Source: Pseudocalidococcus azoricus BACA0444 (GTDB taxonomy: Bacteria; Cyanobacteriota; Cyanobacteriia; Thermosynechococcales; Thermosynechococcaceae). From it: a DNA stretch of 64,000 bases. Under the pieces are notes generated by a model, which worked only from the letters and a program-made list of their open reading frames with translations, did no database searches and was not told the origin of the DNA. The position numbers were made by a program, and so were the translations under genes. Location of the stretch: positions 57,877 through 121,876 of the forward strand of contig NZ_JAVMIP010000008.1 in the NCBI RefSeq assembly GCF_031729055.1. The letters run 5' to 3'. This document shows, piece after piece, positions 41,810-50,137 of this stretch; the stretch's first letter is position 1; the number at the start of each line of letters is the position of its first letter.

Positions 41810-42334
41810 ATGCCCACGGACTATGTTTTGCCCTCAACCCTATTTTTAACCTTCTTGCTTTTAATTGGGCTGGTTTTCTTTCTACGGGCGTCAACAAAGA
41901 ACCGCACTGAAGTCAAACGCCTGCCTGCTCCTGGAGAACCTACCCCGCTGTTGACTCAAATTCAAAACCATCTAACAGGACGGGCCTATCGGATTATTGC
42001 GGTTAGTCCTGAACAAGAGCAGATTACTTTTGAGGGGTTGGTGAGTGCTAGTCTCGGGTTAGCCATTTTTCTGACCATTTTAGCGGTACTTGGCCTGGGT
42101 AGCTTGGGTTTAGTGTTGGGGATGATTTGGCCGCCGTTAGAGGGTTGGGGCCTGGGCCTGGTCATTTTGGCACCGTTGGCCACTATCTTTTATTGGCAGG
42201 GCGCACAACGACACGAAACCGTAACCGTCCAAGTCGAACGCGACCAAACCCAACCCGGCCTGGCCACGATCACCATTACCGCCCATCGGGATGAACTGAT
42301 TGCCCTCAATGCCGCCTTAAATCCTGGAGATTAG
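41810..42334 (+). CDS. Cofactor assembly of complex C subunit B-like membrane protein
   Basis: 174 residues. An N-terminal span (LPSTLFLTFLLLIGLVFFLRAS) is followed by KNRTEVKRLPAPGEP, a soluble strand-rich region, two adjacent spans (about 83-125) and a C-terminal VTVQVERDQTQPGLATITITAHRDEL domain. The layout and the LRASTKNRTE segment fit the CCB proteins required to attach heme c(i) to cytochrome b6f. The exact CCB class is uncertain. Confidence 0.68.
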   Translation: MPTDYVLPSTLFLTFLLLIGLVFFLRASTKNRTEVKRLPAPGEPTPLLTQIQNHLTGRAYRIIAVSPEQEQITFEGLVSASLGLAIFLTILAVLGLGSLGLVLGMIWPPLEGWGLGLVILAPLATIFYWQGAQRHETVTVQVERDQTQPGLATITITAHRDELIALNAALNPGD

Positions 42335-42452
42335 GGCCGAGTCTATGGAGTAGTTGTCCGTGAGGCTCATGCCTATTCATAGCCGTAACTGCATTGCATC
42401 TTGGGATTGAGGTATTGACTGGCCTGGTCTTCAAAGGTGATGCAGATAGTGG

Positions 42453-42692
42453 TCATGCCGCTGACACAAATTCCCCCGAAAACCCTATTTGCCTGATTTT
42501 GCCGTAATCCTCAATTAAGTCCTTAAGTCCCAGCAAATCTTCGAGTTCATACCCCTGCTTCAGAGAGATTAGCCCATGAGTTGCCGCACAAAATATTTCG
42601 CCTAGCATAATCAGCCGAGACTGAACCGGGAAGTCATTGCTCAACCCAATCTCAATGCGCTCCTTCATGTCTTCAAAAGTACTGTCCTGCAT
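42453..42692 (-). CDS. Putative immunity protein for the adjacent toxin
   Basis: 79 residues, all-helical and acidic, from ATG 42692, overlapping the end of the toxin gene by 20 bp. Small acidic proteins following a toxin-domain gene in one transcript usually neutralise that toxin. No recognised family; the sequence (TFEDMKERIEIGLSNDFPVQSRLIMLGEIF) looks like a helical bundle. The role rests on context. Confidence 0.55.
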   Translation of the reverse strand: MQDSTFEDMKERIEIGLSNDFPVQSRLIMLGEIFCAATHGLISLKQGYELEDLLGLKDLIEDYGKIRQIGFSGEFVSAA

Positions 42693-43221
42693 CAATTTCT
42701 CCTCTGCTACGTTGATTAATACTGCCGTCCCTAAAAACTAGGGCTACCCTCTGTATCTTCTGGTCTTCTCTATCAATGTAAATTGCCTGTTTCAACCCAA
42801 AGTTCAAATCCCTGATAGCAGCATCCCTATTGATATAGTAAGCAATTCGGGGTGCTTGAGACCGCCCCTTGATCAAGCCTTGCTGAAAAGCTCCCCGAAC
42901 ATTTTTGGCTTTGGTCGTTAATACCTTAAACTCCCAATTCTCCCCATCCACAAGAGCATCAAACCGCCGAACATACTGCTCTTTACGGCTCTCATCAACT
43001 AACTCCACAACCTGGCCTTGCTTGGCAAAAACTTCCGAGATAAAAAGCTCTGAAGCAAAGTCATCACTGCGATTATGTCCCTCATGGATCAAAACATAGC
43101 CCCCGGTCTGCTCATCAAAATAGTGCCTCTCATACTCCGGCCCAGCAGCTTTATAGGCGATGCGATTCTGGGCAATGGGGTTCACAGCAGTTTTCGATAA
43201 TTGACTCTGGACTTCTGCCAT
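42673..43221 (-). CDS. Orphan polymorphic-toxin nuclease domain (CdiA-CT/MuF-C-like)
   Basis: 182 residues. The N-terminal third (YERHYFDEQTGGYVLIHEGHN) resembles the linker found before nuclease domains in MuF-type and CdiA-type toxins. The domain itself follows: SELFISEVFAKQGQVVELVDE, then RRFDALVDGENWEFKVLT (D...ExK as in BECR/PD-(D/E)XK-type tRNases), QGLIKGRSQAPRIAYYINRD and a late Arg. It is encoded as a stand-alone protein with no export domain. It is followed by a small acidic gene. Target, probably RNA, is inferred. Confidence 0.65.
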   Translation of the reverse strand: MAEVQSQLSKTAVNPIAQNRIAYKAAGPEYERHYFDEQTGGYVLIHEGHNRSDDFASELFISEVFAKQGQVVELVDESRKEQYVRRFDALVDGENWEFKVLTTKAKNVRGAFQQGLIKGRSQAPRIAYYINRDAAIRDLNFGLKQAIYIDREDQKIQRVALVFRDGSINQRSRGEIDAGQYF

Positions 43222-43649
43222 TATCTACTGTTGCAGATGTAAAACAAGTCGATTTAGGATGGTTGCCTAAACTCTTCAACTCTTTCAGGTTTTTGATTCG
43301 GGGCTTGCTACCACCCACTAAATGTAGCGTTATGCGTAGTCTGTTCTGAGAGAATGAAAATCTTATGATATTGTTATCTCACTTAGGAATGAAATACTGA
43401 AAAACTCGAAACCATTACGGGTACTAGCTTCTAATATCTCACTTTCAATAGAAATGGCTATAATTGCCGCCAAACGATTTCCCGACTCGCCCTCATTCAG
43501 TCTTAAATGGGTAGTCCCATAAAACACGAGTTGACTGCCTTTGCCGGGGGATAAAATTTTAATTTTCTAGGAGTTCAAAATTCTAGTTAGAGCATGATTC
43601 AGCCTGTCTAGGACTATATTTGAACTGTTCCAGGCCCAGAGATTAGCCT
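43222..43649. other. Intergenic region without a recognisable gene
   Basis: 428 bp between the toxin gene's start and the argG 3' end; AT-rich near the toxin gene. No open frame with a ribosome site and no strong hairpin is seen. This stretch presumably holds the toxin-operon promoter. Confidence 0.45.
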
Positions 43650-44855
43650 TTAACTATTCCGGACTTGTTGAGACCAAACGCGAGTCGGTAAACCCCAAAC
43701 ATAGATAAAGCCCTCGGCCGCTTTGTGATCAAATTGATCCTCGGCACCATAGGTGGCCAAGTCTGGGGTATAGAGAGAATAATCAGATTTCCGTCCCACA
43801 GTCGTGGCCTGGCCCTTAAAGAGTTTGATCCGCACTGTCCCCGTCACCCGTTGTTGAGTTTGGGCGATAAAGGCATCCAAGGCTTGCTTGAGGGGGCTAT
43901 ACCAGAGGCCGTTATAAACTAGGCGGCTATAGGTTTCCTCCAGGCCCCGTTTATATTGACTTACATCTGCGGTCAGGGTCAAGCTTTCTAAATCCCGGTG
44001 GGCCGCAATTAAAACCAGCAAAGCCGGAGCTTCATAAATTTCCCGAGACTTAATGCCGACTAAGCGATTTTCGATCATGTCAATCCGGCCAACACCATGA
44101 ATGCCGGCCCGCTCATTCAGTAATTCCACCAGGCGCACGGGGTCATAACGGGTGTCGTTAATGGAGACCGGAATCCCCTGTTCAAAGCCAATTTCCAAAT
44201 ATTCAGGGGAATTTGGGGTGTTGTCCACAGGCCTGGTGAGGAGATAAACTTCCTCCAGAGGTTCCGTCCAGGGATCTTCCAAGGGCCCTGCTTCAATGCT
44301 GCGACCGAGTAAATTCCGGTCAATGCTATAGGGAGATTTTTTCTTAACTGGGGAGGGAATGCCATATTTTTCCCCATAGGCAATGGTTTCTTCCCGACTC
44401 ATTCCCCACTCCCGGGCCGGGGCCAGCACTTTTAGATCCGGATTCAAGGCGGCAATAGAGACATCAAAGCGGACTTGGTCATTGCCTTTTCCAGTACAAC
44501 CGTGGGCAACGGCATCGGCTCCATAGTCTGCGGCTGCATCAACTAACAGTTTGGCAATTAAGGGGCGGGCCAGGGCGGTAGAGAGGGGATAACGGTTTTC
44601 ATAGAGGGCATTGGCCTGGATGGCGGGAAACGCATAGTTGCGAATGAAACTATCTTGGGCGTTAATCACCAAGGACTGGGCAGCTCCAGAATCGAGGGCC
44701 TTTTTGCGCACGGGTTCAAGCTCATCCCCTTGCCCCAAGTCAGCCGCCAGGGTAATGACTTCCTCCACGCCCCACTCATGCTTGAGGTAGGGAATACAGA
44801 CCGAGGTATCAACCCCACCGGAATAAGCAAGAACAACTTTTTTTGCGCGACCCAT
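43650..44855 (-). CDS. argG: Argininosuccinate synthase
   Basis: 401 residues, standard length. [16 protein letters not shown] (ATP PP-loop), [58 protein letters not shown] and [18 protein letters not shown] are diagnostic. It joins citrulline and aspartate in arginine synthesis using ATP, in the cytoplasm. Monocistronic; ATG 44855. Confidence 0.97.
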   Translation of the reverse strand: MGRAKKVVLAYSGGVDTSVCIPYLKHEWGVEEVITLAADLGQGDELEPVRKKALDSGAAQSLVINAQDSFIRNYAFPAIQANALYENRYPLSTALARPLIAKLLVDAAADYGADAVAHGCTGKGNDQVRFDVSIAALNPDLKVLAPAREWGMSREETIAYGEKYGIPSPVKKKSPYSIDRNLLGRSIEAGPLEDPWTEPLEEVYLLTRPVDNTPNSPEYLEIGFEQGIPVSINDTRYDPVRLVELLNERAGIHGVGRIDMIENRLVGIKSREIYEAPALLVLIAAHRDLESLTLTADVSQYKRGLEETYSRLVYNGLWYSPLKQALDAFIAQTQQRVTGTVRIKLFKGQATTVGRKSDYSLYTPDLATYGAEDQFDHKAAEGFIYVWGLPTRVWSQQVRNS

Positions 44856-44970
44856 GTTTCACCCTATACCCAATGACTCATCCCCACTATTATCAGCACA
44901 ATGTTTAGATTCCGCATGGGGCCTGGTTTGATTTTTCAGGATTTCCTAAGATTTCCAGGCCCACAGGAGG

Positions 44971-45114
44971 ATGATCTTGCCGTCAACGCCTTCTCAACAA
45001 ATACTATCTGGTTCCGAAACTCTAACCCAAATCATCACCTGCCCAGACTGTTCTCATCCATCAGAATTTGAGAAGTTCCCCGTGGAAGATGCTGTTGATC
45101 TGGCCCGGCTTTGA
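44971..45114 (+). CDS. 47-residue Cys-containing small protein (GDCCVxC-like, truncated?)
   Basis: AGGAGG (44965-44970) touches ATG 44971, so in-frame TTG 44977, 6 nt downstream of AGGAGG, may be the actual start. The product contains ETLTQIITCPDCSHPSEFEKFPVEDA, similar in style to GDCCVxC-type small proteins (LTCPxCGxxxxExMPxxAC), but the second Cys group is missing and the frame ends early. It may be a degraded or shortened member. Confidence 0.4.
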   Translation: MILPSTPSQQILSGSETLTQIITCPDCSHPSEFEKFPVEDAVDLARL

Positions 45115-45150
45115 GACGAGATGGGTCATGGGCGGACTTGATGCCAGGCC

Positions 45151-46638
45151 CTAGGGTTGAGGAGCGCGAACCTCAGACTTAATACCCTGCTGAGCCAATC
45201 TGTCAACCAAGATTTGAGCCGAAAGGGTATCTTCAAAGGCCCCAAACTGGATTCTCACCCCCTCTGGAAATTGGACTAAATAGGCATTGGCAATTCCTTG
45301 ACGGCCCTTCACTAAATCCGCCGGTGCTTGATACGGGGCAACAACATAGAAAAATGATTTTTCACCCATTGGGGCTGCCATTGGCTCAACCACAGGCCTG
45401 GTTACAGCTTCAGCCGGGGTGGGGAGTGAGGTTGTCGGGGCAGAATTCGGGTTGGGAATGGTTGCGGTGGCAGGACTTGGCAGCGCGACTGGGGGGCTTG
45501 GGAGAATCTCGCCGACTGGGGCAGGAGCAGCAGTATTAGGAGGAAGGGGGGGGAGAGTATCCGGTTCGACCAGGCCTGGGGTTGGATTCATCGGATCAAC
45601 TTGATCCATCACAGGCCTGGGTTCTGAGCGCATTTGCCACCAGATGTACCCCATGGCCCCCGCCGTCGTCATCAGACCGGCCAATACTAAGCCAATGGTT
45701 AAGCCACGGCTCAAATAGGTCGGAGAAGCTGCCGGGGTGGGGGTGTCCAGTTTCGGAATATTTTCCAGCAGTGCCGCAGCGGAATCAAAGTAGGTGTTGG
45801 GGCCATCTAATTGCTTGACCGTTGGACTACTCAGCGGGGCAGCAGTGGCTGGAGGGGGTGTTGGTTCCAGGGCTGGGGAGTCAGTTGCAGGGCTGGGGGG
45901 CGTTGCCGCACTATCTAGAATGTCTGAGTCAAAGGGCTGAAAATCCCCCAGATCAAACCAGACTTCATCCACACTTGGTTCGGCCACAGGAGGGGGGGAG
46001 GAGGCTAGGGGGGGAGCGGGTTTAGGCAGAGTTGGGACTTCCGAAAAAAGGTCTTCTGCGAGCGAGCACTGCTCTACAATTTCTGGAAACGGCCCAGCAG
46101 GAGAGTCTTCCCCCAGACCTGGGGTTTCTTCCACCGTGATCGAGTCGGGGGTAACGGGATCCGGGGCTTCCTTGGGAAAAATAGGGGCAAACCAGGCCTG
46201 GAGTGGAGAGGTTCCTGATTCAGGCTGTTGGGGAAGGCGAGTCTCCAGTTCAGCTAAGAGTTCTGTGATCGATTCTGGGGCTAATTCTGGGGATTCTTTC
46301 GGCGGGGTCGGCTCTGGGAGTTGCTTGAAGGTGGTGACACTGGTGGCCAGGCCCTCGGGAGGCGATTCTACAGGGGCAGGAATAGATGGCGGTTCGGGAA
46401 CAGGAGCAACAGTGGCATAGTCGGGCTGGGCAGATGTCGGGGCGGCCTCAGTTGGGGAGATGGCTGCGCTGGAGTTGGGGGCGGGATGAGCAGCGGCTGG
46501 GAATGGGGACAGGCTTTGGACTAAGCGGTGACAGCGATATTGGGTTAACTCAGCCTCAAGACTTAGGTTCAAACAAGCAACGGCGGCTTTTAAGCGGGCC
46601 TGGACTTCGGAGGGGGAGGCGGGAGTGGTCACGGTCAT
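45151..46638 (-). CDS. SPOR-domain-like membrane protein with Pro-rich linker
   Basis: About 495 residues from ATG 46638. A long Pro/Ala/Glu-rich N-terminal region (about 20-320) precedes a membrane span (GLTIGLVLAGLMTTAGAMGYIWW), a Pro-rich linker and a C-terminal domain (FFYVVAPY...AYLVQFPEGVRIQFGAFEDTLSAQILVDRLAQQGIKSEV) with the SPOR-type (b-a-b) pattern. SPOR domains bind denuded peptidoglycan, often at division sites. The N-terminal region contains a short segment (EQCSLAEDLF) encoded by a repeat shared with the sigG gene. Confidence 0.75.
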   Translation of the reverse strand: MTVTTPASPSEVQARLKAAVACLNLSLEAELTQYRCHRLVQSLSPFPAAAHPAPNSSAAISPTEAAPTSAQPDYATVAPVPEPPSIPAPVESPPEGLATSVTTFKQLPEPTPPKESPELAPESITELLAELETRLPQQPESGTSPLQAWFAPIFPKEAPDPVTPDSITVEETPGLGEDSPAGPFPEIVEQCSLAEDLFSEVPTLPKPAPPLASSPPPVAEPSVDEVWFDLGDFQPFDSDILDSAATPPSPATDSPALEPTPPPATAAPLSSPTVKQLDGPNTYFDSAAALLENIPKLDTPTPAASPTYLSRGLTIGLVLAGLMTTAGAMGYIWWQMRSEPRPVMDQVDPMNPTPGLVEPDTLPPLPPNTAAPAPVGEILPSPPVALPSPATATIPNPNSAPTTSLPTPAEAVTRPVVEPMAAPMGEKSFFYVVAPYQAPADLVKGRQGIANAYLVQFPEGVRIQFGAFEDTLSAQILVDRLAQQGIKSEVRAPQP

Positions 46639-46765
46639 AGGTGCTGCCCTAATTTTTCTAAAAGACAATTCTGTAAAATGGCCTGTGGACTAAACCTAAG
46701 CAATTGTGATTCCCCTAGGGGCCTGGCAATTACTCGAAAAGTAGTTACCATGAACACGATTGTTT

Positions 46766-47092
46766 ATGCAGAAAGTGCCAGACACTTTGCCGAGTTGGCC
46801 TGTGACATTTCTTCAAGAGGTTGGTGTGAGTCGGCGGCGAAATTTACCAGAAACCACAGCCTATGTGCGGATTACCCAGCATTCTTGGACGTTGGGGCAG
46901 ATGACTGGGGAGGTTTTGGCGAGTCAATATACCTGGCATTTTCATTGGCGGTTTAGGGACAAGGCCCTGGATATTACCCCTGCCTTAGGACGAGCCTTAA
47001 TTAAGGAACCCTTAAGCCGTTTCTTAGAGCAAAAAGACTACCAACTGGAACCGGGGGGCGACTATACCTTTACAGTGCGGGCTAAGTTTTAG
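46766..47092 (+). CDS. DUF3146-type conserved cyanobacterial protein
   Basis: About 108 residues; ATG 46766 is the first good start in frame, although a start closer to RRRNLPETTAYVRIT is possible. The conserved-looking blocks (LPETTAYVRITQHSW, GEVLASQYTWHFHWRFR, TPALGRALIKEPLSRFL, YQLEPGGDYTFTVRA) match what I know of cyanobacterial DUF3146 proteins. Function unknown. Precedes dapB by about 160 bp. Confidence 0.68.
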   Translation: MQKVPDTLPSWPVTFLQEVGVSRRRNLPETTAYVRITQHSWTLGQMTGEVLASQYTWHFHWRFRDKALDITPALGRALIKEPLSRFLEQKDYQLEPGGDYTFTVRAKF

Positions 47093-47253
47093 GCCTCTGG
47101 CTCCTCAACGGAACTGACTTTTCCCCAGGCCCCTGATAGGATCGATCTGGAGGAAAGGGCCGAGAGCACCGAGAGTTTACTTTTGCCGAGAAGATTGCCT
47201 TTGCTTCCAGGCCTGACCATTGTGAAACCCTATAAATTTAGGACTGAGTTGCT

Positions 47254-48063
47254 ATGTCCATGCCGGTCATTGTTGTTGGTGCGCTGGGTAAAATGGGGCG
47301 GGAAGTGGTGAAGACGATTCAGCAAACCCCAGATTTAGAGCTTTATGGCGTAGTCGATCGAACCGGGCAGGGGGAGGATATTGGCAGTCTGATTGGCCTG
47401 GGAACCTTAGATGTTGTGATCAGCCCAACCTTGCAAGAGCTTTGTGTCGCCGCCGCCCAAGAAAAACAGCCCGTGGTGATGGTGGACTTTACCCATCCCA
47501 ATTCGGTTTATGAACATGTCCGCATGGCGATTGCCTACGGGGTTTATCCAGTGGTGGGCACAACCGGCCTCAGCCCAGCCCAGTTACAGGATCTGGCAGA
47601 TTTTGCCGACAAAGCCGACATGGGGGTTTTGATCATTCCGAACTTTTCCATCGGGATGGTCTTACTCCAGCAGGCGGCGATCCAAGCCTCCCAATATTTT
47701 GACCATGTGGAAATCATTGAACTGCATCACAACCAAAAAGCCGATGCCCCCAGTGGGACTGCCCTCCAAACGGCCCAAATGTTAGCCGAACTGGGTAAAA
47801 CCTTTAATCCAGCCCAAGTTGTGGAAACTGAACATCTCCCTGGAGCCAGAGGAGCCACCGCCCCTGAAAATATCCATATCCACAGTATTCGCCTGCCCGG
47901 ATTAATTGCCCATCAAGAGGTCATTTTTGGTGCGCCTGGACAAATCTATACCCTCCGCCATGACACCAGTGATCGGGCCTGTTATATGCCTGGTGTGGTT
48001 TTAGCCATTCGCAAAGTCACCCAACTTAAACGGCTGATTGTGGGCCTGGAAAAAATTCTCTAG
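47254..48063 (+). CDS. dapB: 4-hydroxy-tetrahydrodipicolinate reductase
   Basis: 269 residues. [11 protein letters not shown] (NAD(P)-binding), [14 protein letters not shown], and the active-site segment [21 protein letters not shown] with the catalytic His pair and Lys. It reduces HTPA in the lysine/diaminopimelate pathway, supplying peptidoglycan. Cytoplasmic tetramer; monocistronic in appearance. Confidence 0.96.
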   Translation: MSMPVIVVGALGKMGREVVKTIQQTPDLELYGVVDRTGQGEDIGSLIGLGTLDVVISPTLQELCVAAAQEKQPVVMVDFTHPNSVYEHVRMAIAYGVYPVVGTTGLSPAQLQDLADFADKADMGVLIIPNFSIGMVLLQQAAIQASQYFDHVEIIELHHNQKADAPSGTALQTAQMLAELGKTFNPAQVVETEHLPGARGATAPENIHIHSIRLPGLIAHQEVIFGAPGQIYTLRHDTSDRACYMPGVVLAIRKVTQLKRLIVGLEKIL

Positions 48064-48177
48064 GTTGCTCGCTCCTGAGTCTTTTTCAGTTCTAAGCATC
48101 TTCTCTTCCTTGGGGGCTAACTCTGGGATTGGAGCAACAGGTTAAGATAAAGAGAGTCTAGCCCCCAGGAGCCTCCT

Positions 48178-48774
48178 ATGCCAATTGGTGTACCGAAAGT
48201 CCCCTACCGGATGCCCGGTGAACCTTACACCCAATGGATTGACATTTACAACCGCCTCTATCGGGAACGGATTATTTTTTTGGGGCGGGAAGTAGATGAT
48301 GAAATTGCTAACCAAATTGTGGCAGTAATGCTTTACCTTGACTCAGAAGACCCAGGCAAAGACATCATGCTCTACATCAATTCCCCTGGGGGATCGGTCA
48401 CGGCTGGGATGGCGATTTATGACACGATGCAGCATATCAAATCCGATGTAGTGACCATCTGCGTTGGCCTGGCCGCTTCGATGGGTTCTTTTCTCTTGGC
48501 AGCAGGCACAAAGGGTAAACGCCTCGCTCTGCCTCACTCCCGGATTATGATCCATCAACCCTCCGGTGGCACTCGTGGGCAAGCAACGGATATTGAAATT
48601 GAAGCGCGGGAAATTCTGCGGATTCGTCGCCAACTGAATAATCTTTATGTCCATCACACAGGGCAAGTGCTTGAAAAAATTGAAAAAGATATGGATCGGG
48701 ATTATTTTATGTCGGCCCAAGAAGCCAAAGACTATGGCCTGATTGATCGGGTCATTGAAGATCGGCCTGCTTAA
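48178..48774 (+). CDS. clpP: ATP-dependent Clp protease proteolytic subunit
   Basis: 198 residues. Catalytic triad S101 (GLAASMGS), H126 (IMIHQPSGG) and D175 (MDRDYF) are present, so it is a true ClpP and not ClpR. Segments [20 protein letters not shown] and GEREAxD-like [12 protein letters not shown] are typical. Cyanobacteria encode several ClpP paralogues; which one this is cannot be decided. No clpX or clpR adjacent. Confidence 0.94.
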   Translation: MPIGVPKVPYRMPGEPYTQWIDIYNRLYRERIIFLGREVDDEIANQIVAVMLYLDSEDPGKDIMLYINSPGGSVTAGMAIYDTMQHIKSDVVTICVGLAASMGSFLLAAGTKGKRLALPHSRIMIHQPSGGTRGQATDIEIEAREILRIRRQLNNLYVHHTGQVLEKIEKDMDRDYFMSAQEAKDYGLIDRVIEDRPA

Positions 48775-48781
48775 TCATCAG

Positions 48782-48934
48782 CTAATTGTTAGTAATTCCC
48801 ATAACCTTTGAATGTAGTTCCTCGTGGTGTCCCGCATAAATTAGGGTGTGCATGGCTGCCAGGGCTAGTTGGGTCTTACCCCAGGCCAAGTTCTTAAATT
48901 CTGTCCAGGCCAGCATAAAGCTATTCAAAATCAC
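48782..48934 (-). CDS. Possible 50-residue protein
   Basis: An open frame on the minus strand from GTG 48934 (or ATG 48916) that ends at 48784-48782, in frame with the end of the DUF305 gene upstream and without a ribosome site. The product (containing FMLAWTEFKNLAWGKTQLAL) is helical and protein-like, with no stop over about 62 codons. It might be a gene or a decayed remnant. Confidence 0.28.
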   Translation of the reverse strand: MILNSFMLAWTEFKNLAWGKTQLALAAMHTLIYAGHHEELHSKVMGITNN

Positions 48935-48973
48935 GGTTGGATTATCAAGACGAGCTTTAATTTCCTTGATTTG

Positions 48974-49615
48974 CTAATGATGATGCATTGAACCAGAATT
49001 TTTTGCTGTACCAAACCATTTATTGAGCCAGGCCTGCATTTGGTTGATTTCAATGGACTGGGTAGTGATGACGGATTTTGCGAACGCACCGACAGGTTGA
49101 TGTTTCACCAGGCCCCTGTTTAATAACTGCTCAGACATCATCACTGCGCCGTGGTGGTGCATAATCATATCTTCTAAAAAAGTTTGATCGAGGGTATCTC
49201 CCTGTAACTGGGTTAAATCTCGCATCATCGGCACATAATTGACTTCTGGTTTGGCTTGGGGATACCAGTCTCTTAACCAGGCCTGGAGTTGTAAAATTTC
49301 TGCTGATTGGACATCAATAATGGCCTGGGCAAAGGCGCGCATTTCTGGACGTGGACTGCGGTTAAGGATCAGGGTCGCCGTTTCAACCGCTTCTTGATGG
49401 TGGGGGATCATTTCCGCAATGTAATGTTCTTCACTTGTAACCATCATCATGTGGCCACCGTGAGACATGGGAGTTCGGGAATGTCCCATTACCTGTAGGG
49501 ATTCTGGCTGGGCTTGGAGGCCTTGATAGTTGGACTGCCACCCAAAAATCCCCCCACCCAAAACAGCAGCCCCAACTCCTAAAGTAATGAATAGTTTTTG
49601 ACTGCTGATTACCAT
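48974..49615 (-). CDS. DUF305 (ferritin-like) exported protein
   Basis: About 213 residues from ATG 49615, with AGGGGGAA upstream. An N-terminal signal/anchor (LFITLGVGAAVLGGGIFGW) is followed by two DUF305 repeats: MIPHHQEAVETATLIL and MIMHHHGAVMMSEQLL, each with the HH motif, plus a His-rich end (MHHH). DUF305 proteins are linked to metal handling, with copper binding suggested in some bacteria. Export and periplasmic location inferred. Confidence 0.85.
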   Translation of the reverse strand: MVISSQKLFITLGVGAAVLGGGIFGWQSNYQGLQAQPESLQVMGHSRTPMSHGGHMMMVTSEEHYIAEMIPHHQEAVETATLILNRSPRPEMRAFAQAIIDVQSAEILQLQAWLRDWYPQAKPEVNYVPMMRDLTQLQGDTLDQTFLEDMIMHHHGAVMMSEQLLNRGLVKHQPVGAFAKSVITTQSIEINQMQAWLNKWFGTAKNSGSMHHH

Positions 49616-49782
49616 AATAATTTCCCCCTGAGATAATTTAATTATAGCAATACCCACTGCCTAGGATTTTGACCCATTCGGTGCTTGGTGCAGCGTCAAT
49701 CTGGGTAATAGTTTGGATCAAAAAGCTAAGACTTTAGTCCTATAAAATATCAAGCAAGCCCCTAGCCAGAGTTTGCCAGGCC

Positions 49783-50085
49783 ATGTCTCCCCTCCAACAA
49801 CTCGAAGCCTACTCCCAGCAGCACCCCCAAGAGGTCTTACTGATCAGTGCCCGCTGGCTGGATGGGGCCAACACGGAGCAGGAAGATTATGTGATGGTCT
49901 TTAAGGGGGTTTCCAGTTCCTTGATGCACGCGACGGCGGTGGATGCCGATGTACCTGTTTTACCCCCCCAGGCCGAGATCCTAACCATTGATCGCCTAGC
50001 TAGTCCCTACAACCCTAACCAACCGCAATATCTAGAGCAAAACATCACTTGGGAAAGGTTTGTTGCTCAATATCTCAATATTTGA
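49783..50085 (+). CDS. Conserved cyanobacterial/plastid-type protein (DUF7734-like)
   Basis: 100 residues, soluble. EVLLISARWLDGANTEQEDYVMVFKGVSSSLMHATAVDADVPVLPPQAEI resembles a small family shared by cyanobacteria and plants, with no known function. The C-terminus has ITWERFVAQYL. It precedes the GGDEF regulator by about 50 bp, but a shared transcript is not evident. Confidence 0.6.
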   Translation: MSPLQQLEAYSQQHPQEVLLISARWLDGANTEQEDYVMVFKGVSSSLMHATAVDADVPVLPPQAEILTIDRLASPYNPNQPQYLEQNITWERFVAQYLNI

Positions 50086-50137
50086 TCGGCATTGAGCCAA
50101 TATAGTAGCTTAGGAATATCTGGGCCTGGAGGATAAG

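Noticed and set aside
45324-46640. Many plus-strand frames opposite the SPOR gene
   Set aside because: Gly/Trp-rich shadows of a Pro/Ala-rich sequence, no start signals.
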